A program made the position numbers and the translations under genes. A stretch of DNA of 30,276 nucleotides. Origin: Pseudomonadota bacterium (lineage in GTDB: Bacteria; Bdellovibrionota; JAFGOL01). This document shows, piece after piece, positions 10,481 through 19,171 of this stretch; position 1 is the first letter of the stretch; every line of letters starts with the position of its first letter. Under the pieces are notes generated by a model. The model was not told the origin of the DNA and searched no databases. It worked only from the letters and a program-made list of their open reading frames with translations. The DNA lies in assembly GCA_026390535.1 (NCBI GenBank), contig JAPLFT010000027.1:1-30276 (forward strand), written 5' to 3'.

Positions 10481-11125
10481 ATGAAATGCACTTTGTGCAA
10501 TTCTGACGATGTAAAAAAACATTTTTCAAGAAACAAGGCGGATTACTTTATTTGTAATGTCTGCCGATTGATATTTATGGATCCTTCTAAACATCCTGCG
10601 CCTGAAGATTATGAAAACAGATATAAACTACACAACAATAATTTACTTGATATGGGGTATAGAAAATTTTTAATGGAACTTGCATTGCCTTGTTTTGATC
10701 TTGTAAATAAAAAATCTGAATGCCTTGACTACGGCTGTGGCTCTACAAAGGGTATGGAAATTATATTTAAGGGGAAAGGCTATAATATGGAGAGTTATGA
10801 TCCGTGTTTCTATCCTGAAATGAAAGAAAAAAAATATGATTTAATAACGTGTAATGAGGTAATAGAACATTTTTACAAACCTGTTTATGAGTTTAAAAAA
10901 CTTTTTGGATTTCTAAAAAATAAAGGATTCTTGGTTATTGGTACGAATAGATGGAATGCAAAAACGGATTTTAGTACATGGCACTATCTTACGGATTTTA
11001 CACATACCTCTATATACAACAAACAAACCATTAAATACCTTTCTGTTCTCTTCGATTTTAAAATAACTGGCTTTTATGGGAACAGGATTGCAGTGCTTGA
11101 AAAAGGGATAAAAGCTGGAGATTAA
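10481..11125 (+). CDS. Class I SAM methyltransferase with N-terminal zinc ribbon
   Basis: The product is 214 residues. The N-terminus has two cysteine pairs, CTLC (3-6) and CNVC (about 25-28), that form a small zinc ribbon. A Methyltransf_23-type Rossmann core follows: CLDYGCGSTKGMEI is motif I for SAM binding, YDLITCNEVIEHFYKP is motif IV, and GFLVIGTNRW follows. The acidic residue after strand 2 is present (MESYDPC). Zinc-ribbon methyltransferases of this shape are often found with sugar or cell-surface genes, but the substrate cannot be named. The gene begins 14 bases after the CoA-binding gene and is probably in the same transcription unit. Confidence 0.78.
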   Translation: MKCTLCNSDDVKKHFSRNKADYFICNVCRLIFMDPSKHPAPEDYENRYKLHNNNLLDMGYRKFLMELALPCFDLVNKKSECLDYGCGSTKGMEIIFKGKGYNMESYDPCFYPEMKEKKYDLITCNEVIEHFYKPVYEFKKLFGFLKNKGFLVIGTNRWNAKTDFSTWHYLTDFTHTSIYNKQTIKYLSVLFDFKITGFYGNRIAVLEKGIKAGD

Positions 11126-11177
11126 TACTGGATTTTTTGCTTTTCATTTGGTCGATAATGTATTAAATATATACTTG

Positions 11178-11702
11178 ATGAAACAGATTCTTCTTGGTGT
11201 CTTGGTGTTTTTGGTTTGGCTTGTTATTTCAACATATTGGTATGTTTGTGGCATAAAGGATTTATGTAAAGAACTAAAACCCAAACAAATAGTATCATCA
11301 CTTCCGCAGGAAAAAATAATACCGGCAAAAATTCCTCAACAAAAGATAATTCCGGACGTAAAACTGGAGGAAAAACTCCCCACTATATATTTTATTTTTG
11401 AGATGGATTCTGTAAAAAATGTTGATGATCTTATATCTTCATCCAGGATAGCCGTAAATTATCTTGAAAAAAATAAAAACACCAAACTTTATATAACAGG
11501 CTACACAAGTGAAGCTGAGGCAAAGGATAATTATGAACTTGGATTGAGAAGAGCTAATTCTGTAAAAAAAGATATGATCACACGCGGAGTCCCTGAGGAC
11601 AGGATTATGATAACATCCAAGGGGGACGACGAACCTAATGTATCTAATGATACTCAAGAAGGAAGAATGTTTAATAGAAGAGTTGAAATGGTAGTAAAAT
11701 AA
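11178..11702 (+). CDS. OmpA-family protein with N-terminal membrane anchor
   Basis: This is a peptidoglycan-binding envelope protein of about 174 residues. I chose ATG at 11178 because it begins directly with an uncleaved hydrophobic helix (ILLGVLVFLVWLVISTYW); TTG at 11148 is an in-frame alternative, and neither has a good Shine-Dalgarno. After a proline/lysine linker (about 35-65) the OmpA C-terminal domain runs to the end: YFIFEMDSV, LYITGYTSEAEAKDNYELGL, RRANSVKKDMITRGV and NRRVEMVVK. The anchor plus linker is reminiscent of inner-membrane OmpA-like or MotB-like proteins rather than of OmpA barrels. It is followed by a membrane-anchored coiled coil and a YiiX-like lipoprotein, so this is an envelope cluster. 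Confidence 0.8.
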   Translation: MKQILLGVLVFLVWLVISTYWYVCGIKDLCKELKPKQIVSSLPQEKIIPAKIPQQKIIPDVKLEEKLPTIYFIFEMDSVKNVDDLISSSRIAVNYLEKNKNTKLYITGYTSEAEAKDNYELGLRRANSVKKDMITRGVPEDRIMITSKGDDEPNVSNDTQEGRMFNRRVEMVVK

Positions 11703-11736
11703 TCATTCTTTCTTTGTAAACTTAGGGGGATTTGGA

Positions 11737-12801
11737 GTGGAACAGATAATTAATCTGCTTACCAAAGGCGTATCAGACAAAGCGGCGGCAACCGTTGAAA
11801 TAATATTTATGCTCACGGTGTCTTTTATTATCGGGGCTGCAATGATCTGGTTTTATCACAAGATACAGAAAATGATCTTAAATAGAAAAATTGATGAACT
11901 TAACGAGGATCTTCTTTTATATCAGGATGAATGCAAGAGATATAAAAGTGAAAAGGACAAAATTAATTTTAGTTATAAACTACTTACAGAAGATAATAAT
12001 AAATTAATGGTGGAGTATAAACTGCTAAAAAAAGAGAACGAAAAATTAAAAGAACAGATTCAAACTGAAAGGCAAAAACCGATGATGAGTATTGGGCATC
12101 ATAAAGAAGAGATAAAAAGATTAAACGCTATTAATGAGAAACTTGAAAATGAAGCGAAAGATCTAAATAAACAAATTCAGAAACTAAAAAATGATAACGA
12201 CTATGTAAAAGATCAGGAAAGAAAAATAAGAGAAGATATAATTGAAGAAAAACAAAAATATATTGAAGAAGTAAGAAGTACAAAACATGATTTTCAAATG
12301 GAGAAACAAAGATATTCCGGTGAATTAAAAGAAGCCAGGCAGAATCTTCAAAAACTGAGGGTAGAAAGAGAAAAAGTGGTGAAAGAGCTGGATCTTGCGT
12401 TGCTTAATAACCAAATACTCAAAAGCGAAAATGAAAAGATCAAATTTCAGTCAAATCAGAAAATAATTGAAACAGGCCGGAAAAAACTGGAAGCAAAAGA
12501 AGACGAATTTGAGAAAAAGAAACGATTATTACTTGATAGTATCGGGAAAGCTTCTATATCGGAAAAGGAAGATTTAAAACAAATAAGAGGTATCGGTCCG
12601 TTTATAGAGAAGAAATTGCATCAAATAGGTGTTTATACAATAAAACAGGTCGCTAATTTTAAAAAGGAAGACATAACAAGGGCCACCGACCTTATTAAAT
12701 ATTTTCCGGGAAGAATAGAAAGAGACGAATGGGTATTTCAGGCTAAAGAGTTAATGAGGGTAATGGACAAGAATCTCGAATTAATTAAAAAATTTGAATA
12801 A
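11737..12801 (+). CDS. Membrane-anchored coiled-coil protein with C-terminal helix-hairpin-helix
   Basis: The start is GTG at 11737 with GGGGGA upstream; the product is 354 residues. One membrane helix (about 20-42, IIFMLTVSFIIGAAMIWFY) precedes a long charged coiled coil (about 50-275, rich in K, E and heptads). A compact C-terminal domain (about 285-345) reads LKQIRGIGPFIEKKLHQIGV, then YTIKQVANFKKEDI and GRIERDEWVFQAKEL. This is the helix-hairpin-helix type domain also found at the ends of various bacterial proteins; in others it contacts nucleic acid or mediates association. There is no catalytic motif. The topology would place the coil and HhH on one side of the inner membrane, probably the cytoplasm. 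Function unknown. Confidence 0.75.
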   Translation: MEQIINLLTKGVSDKAAATVEIIFMLTVSFIIGAAMIWFYHKIQKMILNRKIDELNEDLLLYQDECKRYKSEKDKINFSYKLLTEDNNKLMVEYKLLKKENEKLKEQIQTERQKPMMSIGHHKEEIKRLNAINEKLENEAKDLNKQIQKLKNDNDYVKDQERKIREDIIEEKQKYIEEVRSTKHDFQMEKQRYSGELKEARQNLQKLRVEREKVVKELDLALLNNQILKSENEKIKFQSNQKIIETGRKKLEAKEDEFEKKKRLLLDSIGKASISEKEDLKQIRGIGPFIEKKLHQIGVYTIKQVANFKKEDITRATDLIKYFPGRIERDEWVFQAKELMRVMDKNLELIKKFE

Positions 12802-12828
12802 TAATATATTTTTTAAAAAGGGGAAAAT

Positions 12829-13512
12829 ATGTTAAAAAGTAAAAGTTTTTATCCATTACTAGTTATTCTGTTCTTAGTATCCTGCACTAAAGAAAAAGAT
12901 TTTAAATTAAAAAAAGGTGATCTATTATTCCAGGATCTTGATTGCGGACCTGTGTGTGATGCCATAGAACTGGCTACTCCCGGCCTGGATGGTGCAAGAC
13001 TTTCACATGTGGGAGTAGTAAGCAGGGTCGAAAAAGGTAATGTATATGTTATAGAAGCATTTGTTAATGGAGTTGAAGAAGTTAGATTTAAAGATTTTAT
13101 TCTGAGGAGCTCAGACAAAAAAGGCAAACCAAAGGTTTTAGTAGGAAGGGTTAATTTAGATGAAAAATTATTGGATAAAGCTATAGAAAAAGCCAGATCT
13201 GTAATCGGGGCTAAATATGACACGGGTTTTAATTTTGATATATCTGATAATAAATATTTCTGTTCCGAACTGGTTTATGATGCTTTTAGGGATGAAAACA
13301 ATAAACCTATCTTTGAATTAAAACCAATGACCTTTAAAGAGCCTGGCACTAATAAAACAAAGGAAGTCTGGCTTCAATATTTTAGAGACATAAAGATCAA
13401 AGCGCCCGAAGGCGGAATGGGTATAAGCCCGGGTGAGATCTCAAGATCAAAATATGTTAATATAGTTCACGCCTATGGTTGTCCCGATGGATGGAGTAAG
13501 TGTAAATATTAA
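12829..13512 (+). CDS. YiiX/NlpC-P60-like lipoprotein
   Basis: This is a predicted cysteine hydrolase of the YiiX/YebB permuted NlpC/P60 group, 227 residues, attached to the envelope. A signal peptide ends in the lipobox LVSC (Cys at about 20). The fold starts with KLKKGDLLFQDLDCGP. The candidate catalytic pair is His in RLSHVGVV (about 62) and Cys in YFCSELVYDAF (about 147). Family members act on amide or ester bonds in cell-wall peptides or lipids, but the substrate here is unknown. RBS AAGGGG precedes the ATG. It is the last gene of the cluster with the OmpA-like protein. The tail has two extra cysteines (YGCPDGWSKCKY). Confidence 0.78.
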   Translation: MLKSKSFYPLLVILFLVSCTKEKDFKLKKGDLLFQDLDCGPVCDAIELATPGLDGARLSHVGVVSRVEKGNVYVIEAFVNGVEEVRFKDFILRSSDKKGKPKVLVGRVNLDEKLLDKAIEKARSVIGAKYDTGFNFDISDNKYFCSELVYDAFRDENNKPIFELKPMTFKEPGTNKTKEVWLQYFRDIKIKAPEGGMGISPGEISRSKYVNIVHAYGCPDGWSKCKY

Positions 13513-13620
13513 TAAATAGAACATATTGTTATGGTTTCATAGCAGGTGCATAAAAAATAGACATTTTCAATGGTGTTTGATTCTATAACTATTTGTTTTT
13601 ATATGGGTTTTATAAATTTA

Positions 13621-13647
13621 TTGCATGGTATTAATATTGCATATAAT
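13621..13647 (+). promoter_or_regulatory. Possible sigma-70 promoter for the following gene
   Basis: TTGCAT (13621-13626), a 15-base spacer, then TATAAT (13642-13647). The -10 is perfect but the spacing is short and the region is AT-rich. It lies 55 bases before the ATG at 13702. The rest of 13513-13701 shows nothing else I can name. Confidence 0.35.
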
Positions 13648-13701
13648 TAACTACACAACCTCTTGATTAAAATGTTATATAAATAAGACAGGAGTTTTAA
13701 A

Positions 13702-14559
13702 ATGATGAGATTTATTTTATGTTTAACTTTAACCTTGGCTTTTCTACCAATATCTTTGGCAGAAGCATCAGCACCAAAACCGGCGACATGCAATACCTCC
13801 ACTATTAGTGATTTTAACGGATCACGTGATTATGTTTGCTTGAGCTATGAAAATGAGAAGTACATAGCATACATAGGTGGAGTTGATTACAATCCGCAAC
13901 ACATGTATCAACTTTTCGTGAAAAAACAAAAAATAGGAGACAAAACATGGTCCCCTGTGGGTAAAGCTTCTCCTATCGCAGAACAGACAAGAGAGGTAAG
14001 TCTTTATGTCTCTGAAGGGGTTCCATACATAGCTTTTACAATTATTAATATTAACGATGTTCAATCAAATACTTTTAAGGTTATGAAATATAATAATTCT
14101 TCCAGAGAATGGGATAATATCTCTGAATTAGAAGATCAATCTGCGGATGGTTGGTGGACCAGCAAATCTTTATTTGTAAATGATAAAGATATATATGTCG
14201 CCTATAAGAGAAGTCAGGAATCAAAGATAGCTGTATTTAGATATAATGTGGAGAATAAAGAGAAAGAATATCTCTCAAGAATTCCTGTGGGTGATGATCC
14301 ACAAGAACTTAAAAATAGTATTGATTCCGTTTACATATATTACAAAGACAAGACCATTTATGTAGGGTCTCAAACTGAAGACAACTATAGTCAGATAACT
14401 ATGGTAAGACAGTACGATCCTAATAAGAAAGAATGGTCAATTGCTAAAACAGCTGGAGAGGAAATAAAAATTATGCGTCCTCTTCATGCACCAAAAAGAC
14501 CTAAGACATACGATTATCAGGATTGGATAAAATTATTTAAAATAGCTGAACTTATTTAA
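13702..14559 (+). CDS. Secreted protein, possibly beta-propeller-like, unknown
   Basis: I do not recognise a family. The product is 285 residues with a signal peptide (about 1-20, FILCLTLTLAFLPISLAEA) and a ribosome binding site GACAGGAG. The mature part alternates short hydrophobic strands and polar turns, with recurring VPYIAFT, KDIYVAYK and KTIYVGSQ segments, each before a line such as KVMKYNN or MVRQYDPNKKEWS. That is the look of propeller blades in sialidase-like or PQQ-like folds, about four or five visible. No catalytic residues can be assigned. It ends convergently with the lipoprotein on the other strand, 34 bases away. Confidence 0.65.
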   Translation: MMRFILCLTLTLAFLPISLAEASAPKPATCNTSTISDFNGSRDYVCLSYENEKYIAYIGGVDYNPQHMYQLFVKKQKIGDKTWSPVGKASPIAEQTREVSLYVSEGVPYIAFTIININDVQSNTFKVMKYNNSSREWDNISELEDQSADGWWTSKSLFVNDKDIYVAYKRSQESKIAVFRYNVENKEKEYLSRIPVGDDPQELKNSIDSVYIYYKDKTIYVGSQTEDNYSQITMVRQYDPNKKEWSIAKTAGEEIKIMRPLHAPKRPKTYDYQDWIKLFKIAELI

Positions 14560-14593
14560 ATAAAAAATCATAGCGGATAGCGATTACTATTAA

Positions 14594-15154
14594 TTAGTCA
14601 AACAGTTTTGTCCAATCTGATGGACAGGTCGATATATCCGAGTGCGCTGATAAAAACCTTTTTATGTAACCATAAATATCTGAACCACCAGTACAGAGAT
14701 AATTACCTGCATTAGAAGGTTTGTTCCTATAGATAACTGGTACTGTCGCGTTTACTGTAACATTGCTCTTGCCGTAATCAACATCCTCAACCCAGGTGTC
14801 CTTCTCATATGTGCAATATTTTGAGCTGGTTAAATATCCGTCTAATGTGCTTGATTGAGATGCTGTAAGGATTAAATTTAATTCACAGGAAGCAGTATTG
14901 CCAAAATGGCTAAAAGAGGCTGTTCCTGAGTAAACACCATTAAGCTTGTTAAGAATTACATTGCCTGTTGTACCAGAAGTCGGTTTGGTCATGTTCGAAA
15001 TAGTGGTTGTTGCTACAATGCCAAGGTTAAACTCCAAGCTAGTGATTGTTGCAGGTAAAGAAGATTGACTATCTCCACCACCACTACTACTGCTGCCAAG
15101 GCAAGCAAATAGAAACAAAGAGCAGCATACCAATAAGAGTTGTGTGTATTTCAT
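14594..15154 (-). CDS. Small lipoprotein, unknown function
   Basis: The product is 186 residues. A signal peptide ends in a lipobox LFAC (Cys at about 18), followed by a Gly/Ser linker typical of exported lipoproteins (GSSSSGGG). The mature part is Ser/Thr-rich with beta character and contains four more cysteines, so disulfides are likely. AGGAGGT stands in front of the ATG. It is the third gene of a minus-strand run after RlmI-like and RmuC, starting 17 bases after the rmuC stop. I know no family for it. Confidence 0.68.
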   Translation of the reverse strand: MKYTQLLLVCCSLFLFACLGSSSSGGGDSQSSLPATITSLEFNLGIVATTTISNMTKPTSGTTGNVILNKLNGVYSGTASFSHFGNTASCELNLILTASQSSTLDGYLTSSKYCTYEKDTWVEDVDYGKSNVTVNATVPVIYRNKPSNAGNYLCTGGSDIYGYIKRFLSAHSDISTCPSDWTKLFD

Positions 15155-15171
15155 GTTACCTCCTACTATAT

Positions 15172-16282
15172 TTAAAGCTCAAGCTTCCTGGCTTTTCTCG
15201 CAACCTCATTTACACTTTCTGGGTCCGGTAATTCTTTATCTTTGGCGCTGGAAACACCCATCTCTTTAAGTTTTCTTGCAGAAACGTACACACGGCTTTC
15301 CAATGATGATAGTGTATCGTTATATTTTTTTACTGCGGAATTTAATTCATTACCCAATCCCTCAAAATGTTCACCCATACTACAGAGTCTTTCATATAGT
15401 TCACTGCCCAGTATTGCAATCTTATTGGCATTTTCTTCCAGCGTCTCTTGTTTCCATCCATAAGCTACGGCTTTAAGCAAGCTCTATTAGTGTAGGGTCA
15501 TAATCCAGAGCAGAACTAAAGAGATTCTCTCCCGGTAAGAACAGCACAACAAAATCCGGAGAATGTTCAAACTGGTTCCAATATTCCTTCTTTTTCAGCT
15601 CGTCTATTCTTGCCCTTACCTGAACGGCATGATGTTTTAGTTTTGCTTCCTGAGCAACAGGATCAGATTCAGATATAGCGTCCAGATAAGAATCCAGCGG
15701 TACCTTGGAATCTACGACTATCTGCCTGCCGGACGGAAGTTTTATAACCATATCAGGGCGTAGTCTGTTATCTTTATCATCTGTAACGGTTTGCTGAAGC
15801 TCAAAATCACAGAATTCCTGCATACCGGCAAGCTCCACTACTCTTTTAAGTTGAAGCTCTCCCCATCGTCCACGGACATGGGGTCTTCTTAAAGCTGTTA
15901 CAAGATTTCCCGTCTCTTTTTTCAGGTTATCACCCAAGGCAAACAATTTGGTTATTTCATTTTTAAGAACATCCTGAGTACCTTTTCTCTCTTTTTCTAT
16001 GTCATTTATCTTTAGATCCAGTTTTTCCAAAACTTCTTTTAATGGTTTTACAAGGTGATCTATCGCTGTCTGGCGTTTTTCCAGTTCACTTGTAGCTATG
16101 CCCATAAAATTTTCATTATTGGATTTTAGCGCATCGGAAGACAAGGCCTTAAATGTATTCTTTAAACTTTCTTCCGCGCTGCTTATATATTTTAATTTAT
16201 CGGTCAGGGATTTTGTTTTTTCTCTATATACAAGATAGACAAAACCGGCGCCGATAATGATACCAATTAACAAATAAACCAT
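15172..16282 (-). pseudogene. rmuC: RmuC family protein broken by a short internal deletion
   Basis: RmuC proteins are membrane-anchored coiled-coil proteins with a PD-(D/E)XK-like nuclease fold that limit DNA inversion. The first part (16282 to 15473) has an N-terminal helix, a coiled coil (about 25-130), and the conserved core RGRWGELQLKRVVELAGM, LRPDMVIKLP and VVDSKVPLDSYL. It reaches LDYDPTLIELA and then a stop. The family's next residues, ending in a TPTTLIALL-like stretch, are missing. The text resumes in another frame at LLKAVAYGWKQE and runs to 15172. At the junction the bases TTGCTT fit both readings (the end of LA and LLK), consistent with deletion between short direct repeats. The lost DNA is about 45-50 bp. 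The DNA-binding/nuclease core is before the break, so a truncated product might keep some activity. Confidence 0.82.
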
Positions 16283-16299
16283 AATTACCTCTGTTTATA

Positions 16300-17493
16300 T
16301 TATACCACGTATATAAGCATGCTTTTAAGATAGTCCAACTCAGGATGATAGATGTTTATCGGATGATCGGGTGTAAGACGGTGTTTACTTGCTATCTTTA
16401 TATTTCTTCCAGCATCTTTTGCAGCTTTGGCGATGATCCTTTCAAAAGTCAGCTCGTCTATGTGGTAGGAACAGGAACAGGTTAGTAACATGCTGTGACC
16501 GGGCATTTTAGAGAACGCAGTCTTGTTTATTTCGTAATATGCTTTCTTGGCGTTATCCAGATCACTCTTCTTTTTTGCAAATGCAGGCGGATCCAGGATT
16601 ATAAGATCGTAATCCAAAGATTCTTTTCTCAGGAAATCAAAGACATCCTCAGATATAGCCGGATTCTTTTCATTGTTAAATTTATTTAATTCAAAATTTA
16701 TCTTTACAGCCTCTATTGCATCCTTAGAAATATCTACGGATGTAACAGATTTTGCTCCGCCTTTTAGTGCATAAAGAGAAAATGCACCGGTATAACAAAA
16801 GCAGTTTAGAACTCTTTTTTTATTAGAGATGTCCATCACAAGGCGTCTCATTTCTCTCATATCCATAAAAAGGCCGGTCTTTTGACCGTTAATAAAATCT
16901 ACGTCGAATTTTATCCCGTTCTCTAATACTTCTACATGCCCCTTTTCCTGTATGAGATCCTTCTCCTGCCCAAATAAAAAGCCCCTAACGTTTTGTAGTC
17001 CTTCTCTTTTTCTGGAGGATATATCCGACCTTTCGTAGATAGATGAAATTTTATCTTTATAAAAATCTTTTAAGATCGTTAAAACTTCTTGTTTTAATTT
17101 TTCTATTCCCCATGTTGATATCTGAACCACCAATACGTCATTGTATTTGTCCACAATAAGACCGGGAACCGCATCGCCTTCTCCGTTTATAAGCCTGAAA
17201 CAGTTTGTGCTCTTGTCAAAAAAACCTTCTCTAAATTTTATGGCTTCCAATATGTTCTGTTTTAAAGACTCAACGGGATCTGAATCATCAAAATTTATCA
17301 TTCTTCCTGCGATGTCTGTGGTTTTGTTAAAATAGGCATGCCCTAGGAAGTGATTATCAAAACTATACACAGCAAGGATTTCACCGTTTTCATAATCGGG
17401 AATGTTTTCAACAGCACCGGAAAATATCCAGTGATGATGGTTCTTTACAGGCACTTCTCGGCCTTTCTTTAGTATTACTTTTTTATATGACAT
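16300..17493 (-). CDS. RlmI-like class I rRNA methyltransferase
   Basis: The family is the RlmI/YccW group, which makes 5-methylcytosine in 23S rRNA. The product is 397 residues from ATG at 17493. I prefer this to the in-frame TTG at 17511 because family members begin at MSYKKVILKKGRE. An N-terminal PUA domain (about 1-75, HHHWIFSGAVENI) is followed by a small central domain and the Rossmann domain: VLNCFCYTGAFSLYALKGGA binds SAM, and LDPPAFAKKK plus CSCSYHID carry the catalytic motif IV and cysteine region. The rmuC remnant starts 17 bases downstream, and the S1/P1 nuclease diverges upstream. It is intact. Confidence 0.85.
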   Translation of the reverse strand: MSYKKVILKKGREVPVKNHHHWIFSGAVENIPDYENGEILAVYSFDNHFLGHAYFNKTTDIAGRMINFDDSDPVESLKQNILEAIKFREGFFDKSTNCFRLINGEGDAVPGLIVDKYNDVLVVQISTWGIEKLKQEVLTILKDFYKDKISSIYERSDISSRKREGLQNVRGFLFGQEKDLIQEKGHVEVLENGIKFDVDFINGQKTGLFMDMREMRRLVMDISNKKRVLNCFCYTGAFSLYALKGGAKSVTSVDISKDAIEAVKINFELNKFNNEKNPAISEDVFDFLRKESLDYDLIILDPPAFAKKKSDLDNAKKAYYEINKTAFSKMPGHSMLLTCSCSYHIDELTFERIIAKAAKDAGRNIKIASKHRLTPDHPINIYHPELDYLKSMLIYVV

Positions 17494-17516
17494 AGGGGTG
17501 TACTCTAACAAAGTCT

Positions 17517-17544
17517 TTGCTTTTGTTAAGAAGAAACTTATAAA
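17517..17544 (+). promoter_or_regulatory. Possible promoter of the nuclease gene
   Basis: TTGCTT (17517-17522), a 16-base spacer, TATAAA (17539-17544), then GTGGAGG as ribosome binding site (17551-17557) before ATG 17563. It lies in the short divergent gap with the RlmI-like gene. Confidence 0.4.
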
Positions 17545-17562
17545 GATATTGTGGAGGCTAAA

Positions 17563-18452
17563 ATGGCACCCAAATACAAGCTTTTTATTCTGGTTTTATT
17601 GATAATAATGATCCCCTCAAAGGGCTTCTCATGGGGAGAGAATGGACACAGAATAGTGGCCGCTATGGCTGAAAAGCGGCTTTCTCCCATTGCCAAAAAG
17701 GCAGTCAAACAAATTCTTGGACAAGAATCCATGCCGCAAGCCAGTACCTGGATGGATCTTATAAAAGCTGCCCCCAACTGGGATTTTTCCAAGACATATC
17801 ATTATGTGAATATACAGGATGGGCAGGATTATTGGACATCAAATAAGAATCCACAGGGGGACACAGTAAAATCTATTATTTATTATTAGGACGTATTAAG
17901 GGATAAATGAGTTTCAAAACAGGATAAAAAATCGGCACTTAGATTCTTAATCCATTCTTAATCCATTTAATAGGAGATATTCATCAGCCTCTTCATGTCG
18001 GCAAATCGGAAGATGCCGGTGGACATAAAATTAATCTTAAATGGTTCGATAAAAACACCAATCTTCATAAGGTTTGGGATGAAAATCTTATAGAGTTTCA
18101 AAAACTGAGTTATACGGAATATACCGCTTTTATAGATCATATTAACAGCGCAGATGCAAAAAAATGGGAAAAATCCAGCATCATAGATTGGGTAAATGAA
18201 GGTATGCAGGAAAGAGAAAAAATATATGCCGGGCTTAAAGATGAAAACGGTAAAAAAACATACAACCTGGGTCATAAGTACAACTTTGATAATATAGAGG
18301 TATTGAATAACAGGTTAAGACGGGCCGGAGTGAGATTGGCCGCTTTTTTGAACAATATATTTGATAACAGGAAAAACATTGACTCAGATAAAATTAGAGA
18401 GAAACTAGGAGCTGAGCCTGGATACGGACTTAAGGGAGGTCAGGGTGATTAA
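17563..18452 (+). pseudogene. S1/P1-type zinc nuclease, inactivated by two stops and an 11-bp duplication
   Basis: The intact enzyme would be a secreted single-strand nuclease with three zinc ions. A signal peptide ends in GFS; the mature chain begins WGENGH, giving W1 and H6 of the family. Further ligand motifs remain: STWMD, YHYVN, GDIHQPLHVG, and LHKVWD. Three separate lesions break it. TAG stands at 17887-17889, in YY-stop-DVLRDK, and TGA at 17908-17910. A perfect tandem copy of TTCTTAATCCA (17944-17954 and 17955-17965) shifts the frame; removing one copy restores RFLIHLIGDIHQPLH. The tail runs to 18452. ATG 17563 is chosen because GTGGAGG lies just before it. All zinc ligands are still encoded, so the loss looks recent. 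Confidence 0.9.
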
Positions 18453-18759
18453 GCTTTTTTTAATTATTTTGGTTTTCTCTTTATCTTTTGCTTTTGTATA
18501 TGCAGAGGATAAGGCTGATATGAGGGACATGTCCGTTGCCTGCGCAGTAATAAATGGGAAATTAAATAATGGGCCGGAATGCGTTAGACTCCAAAAAAAA
18601 TTAGTAGAAGATCAGTGCAAAAAGGGTGATCCTAATTCATGTAAAGCACTGAACGTGGCAAAGGATGGCGTGGATAAAAACGCCATTGAAACCAAGGCTG
18701 ACGTAGAGAAGGAAACTAATACTAAAAAAACTAATATAAAAAAGTATAAAACGACTTAA
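18445..18759 (+). CDS. Small secreted cysteine-containing protein
   Basis: The product is 104 residues from GTG at 18445, with AGGGAGGT directly upstream and an 8-base overlap with the end of the nuclease remnant. A signal peptide (1-20, IKLFLIILVFSLSFAFVYA) is clear. The mature part has four cysteines (VACAVI, PECVRL, DQCKKG, NSCKAL) in a helical, charged segment, then a lysine/threonine-rich tail. The CKKGDPNSCKAL piece looks like the end of a Sel1/TPR-like cysteine repeat as in other exported proteins, but one repeat is not enough to call. Translational coupling to the dead nuclease may reduce its expression. Confidence 0.6.
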   Translation: MIKLFLIILVFSLSFAFVYAEDKADMRDMSVACAVINGKLNNGPECVRLQKKLVEDQCKKGDPNSCKALNVAKDGVDKNAIETKADVEKETNTKKTNIKKYKTT

Positions 18760-18763
18760 ATTT

Positions 18764-19150
18764 TTACTTGTTCATGGACCCTATGACTAAACCGGCAATA
18801 CTGAATTCCACAAAACAACTTACTATCCATGCAGCCGTTATATGGGCCGTAACAGGCATCATCGCGTAAATACCAAGCCCAAGACCGAAACCATAACCCA
18901 GACCATACAATATTCCGAGTTTTAACCCGGACCAAACCCCTTTCTTGGCGAACAGATTGTAGATTGAAACCAGTACTATGCTGTGTATGATATTTGCAAG
19001 ATAAACAAGAGACAGATTCATTTCTGCCCCCGGTCTTAAAATGGTTACTATCTGTTTATACGCATTGGCCATGATCATCGTGTTGATAACAAAGTCCATT
19101 ATGCAGAGCAGAAAGAAAACGATTAGAACAGGAACCACGAATTTTTTCAT
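18764..19150 (-). CDS. Four-helix membrane protein, unknown
   Basis: The product is 128 residues. Four hydrophobic segments cover most of it: about 4-27, 47-66, 74-97 and 104-125. The third is glycine-rich (GILYGLGYGFGLGLGIY). GGGAGGTAAT before the ATG is a strong ribosome binding site. It follows the secreted helical protein by 21 bases on the same strand, so they are probably an operon. It ends 4 bases from the convergent small secreted protein. I recognise no transporter or enzyme motif. Confidence 0.62.
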   Translation of the reverse strand: MKKFVVPVLIVFFLLCIMDFVINTMIMANAYKQIVTILRPGAEMNLSLVYLANIIHSIVLVSIYNLFAKKGVWSGLKLGILYGLGYGFGLGLGIYAMMPVTAHITAAWIVSCFVEFSIAGLVIGSMNK

Positions 19151-19171
19151 TATTACCTCCCTTGTTTAAAA

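Noticed and set aside
7103..17910. Stop-codon reassignment or programmed readthrough as the cause of the interrupted genes
   Set aside because: The interruptions use TAA, TAG and TGA, and other lesions are frameshifts and deletions. TAA and TGA also end intact genes here (for example TGA for recX and alaS). One recoding scheme cannot explain all of them.
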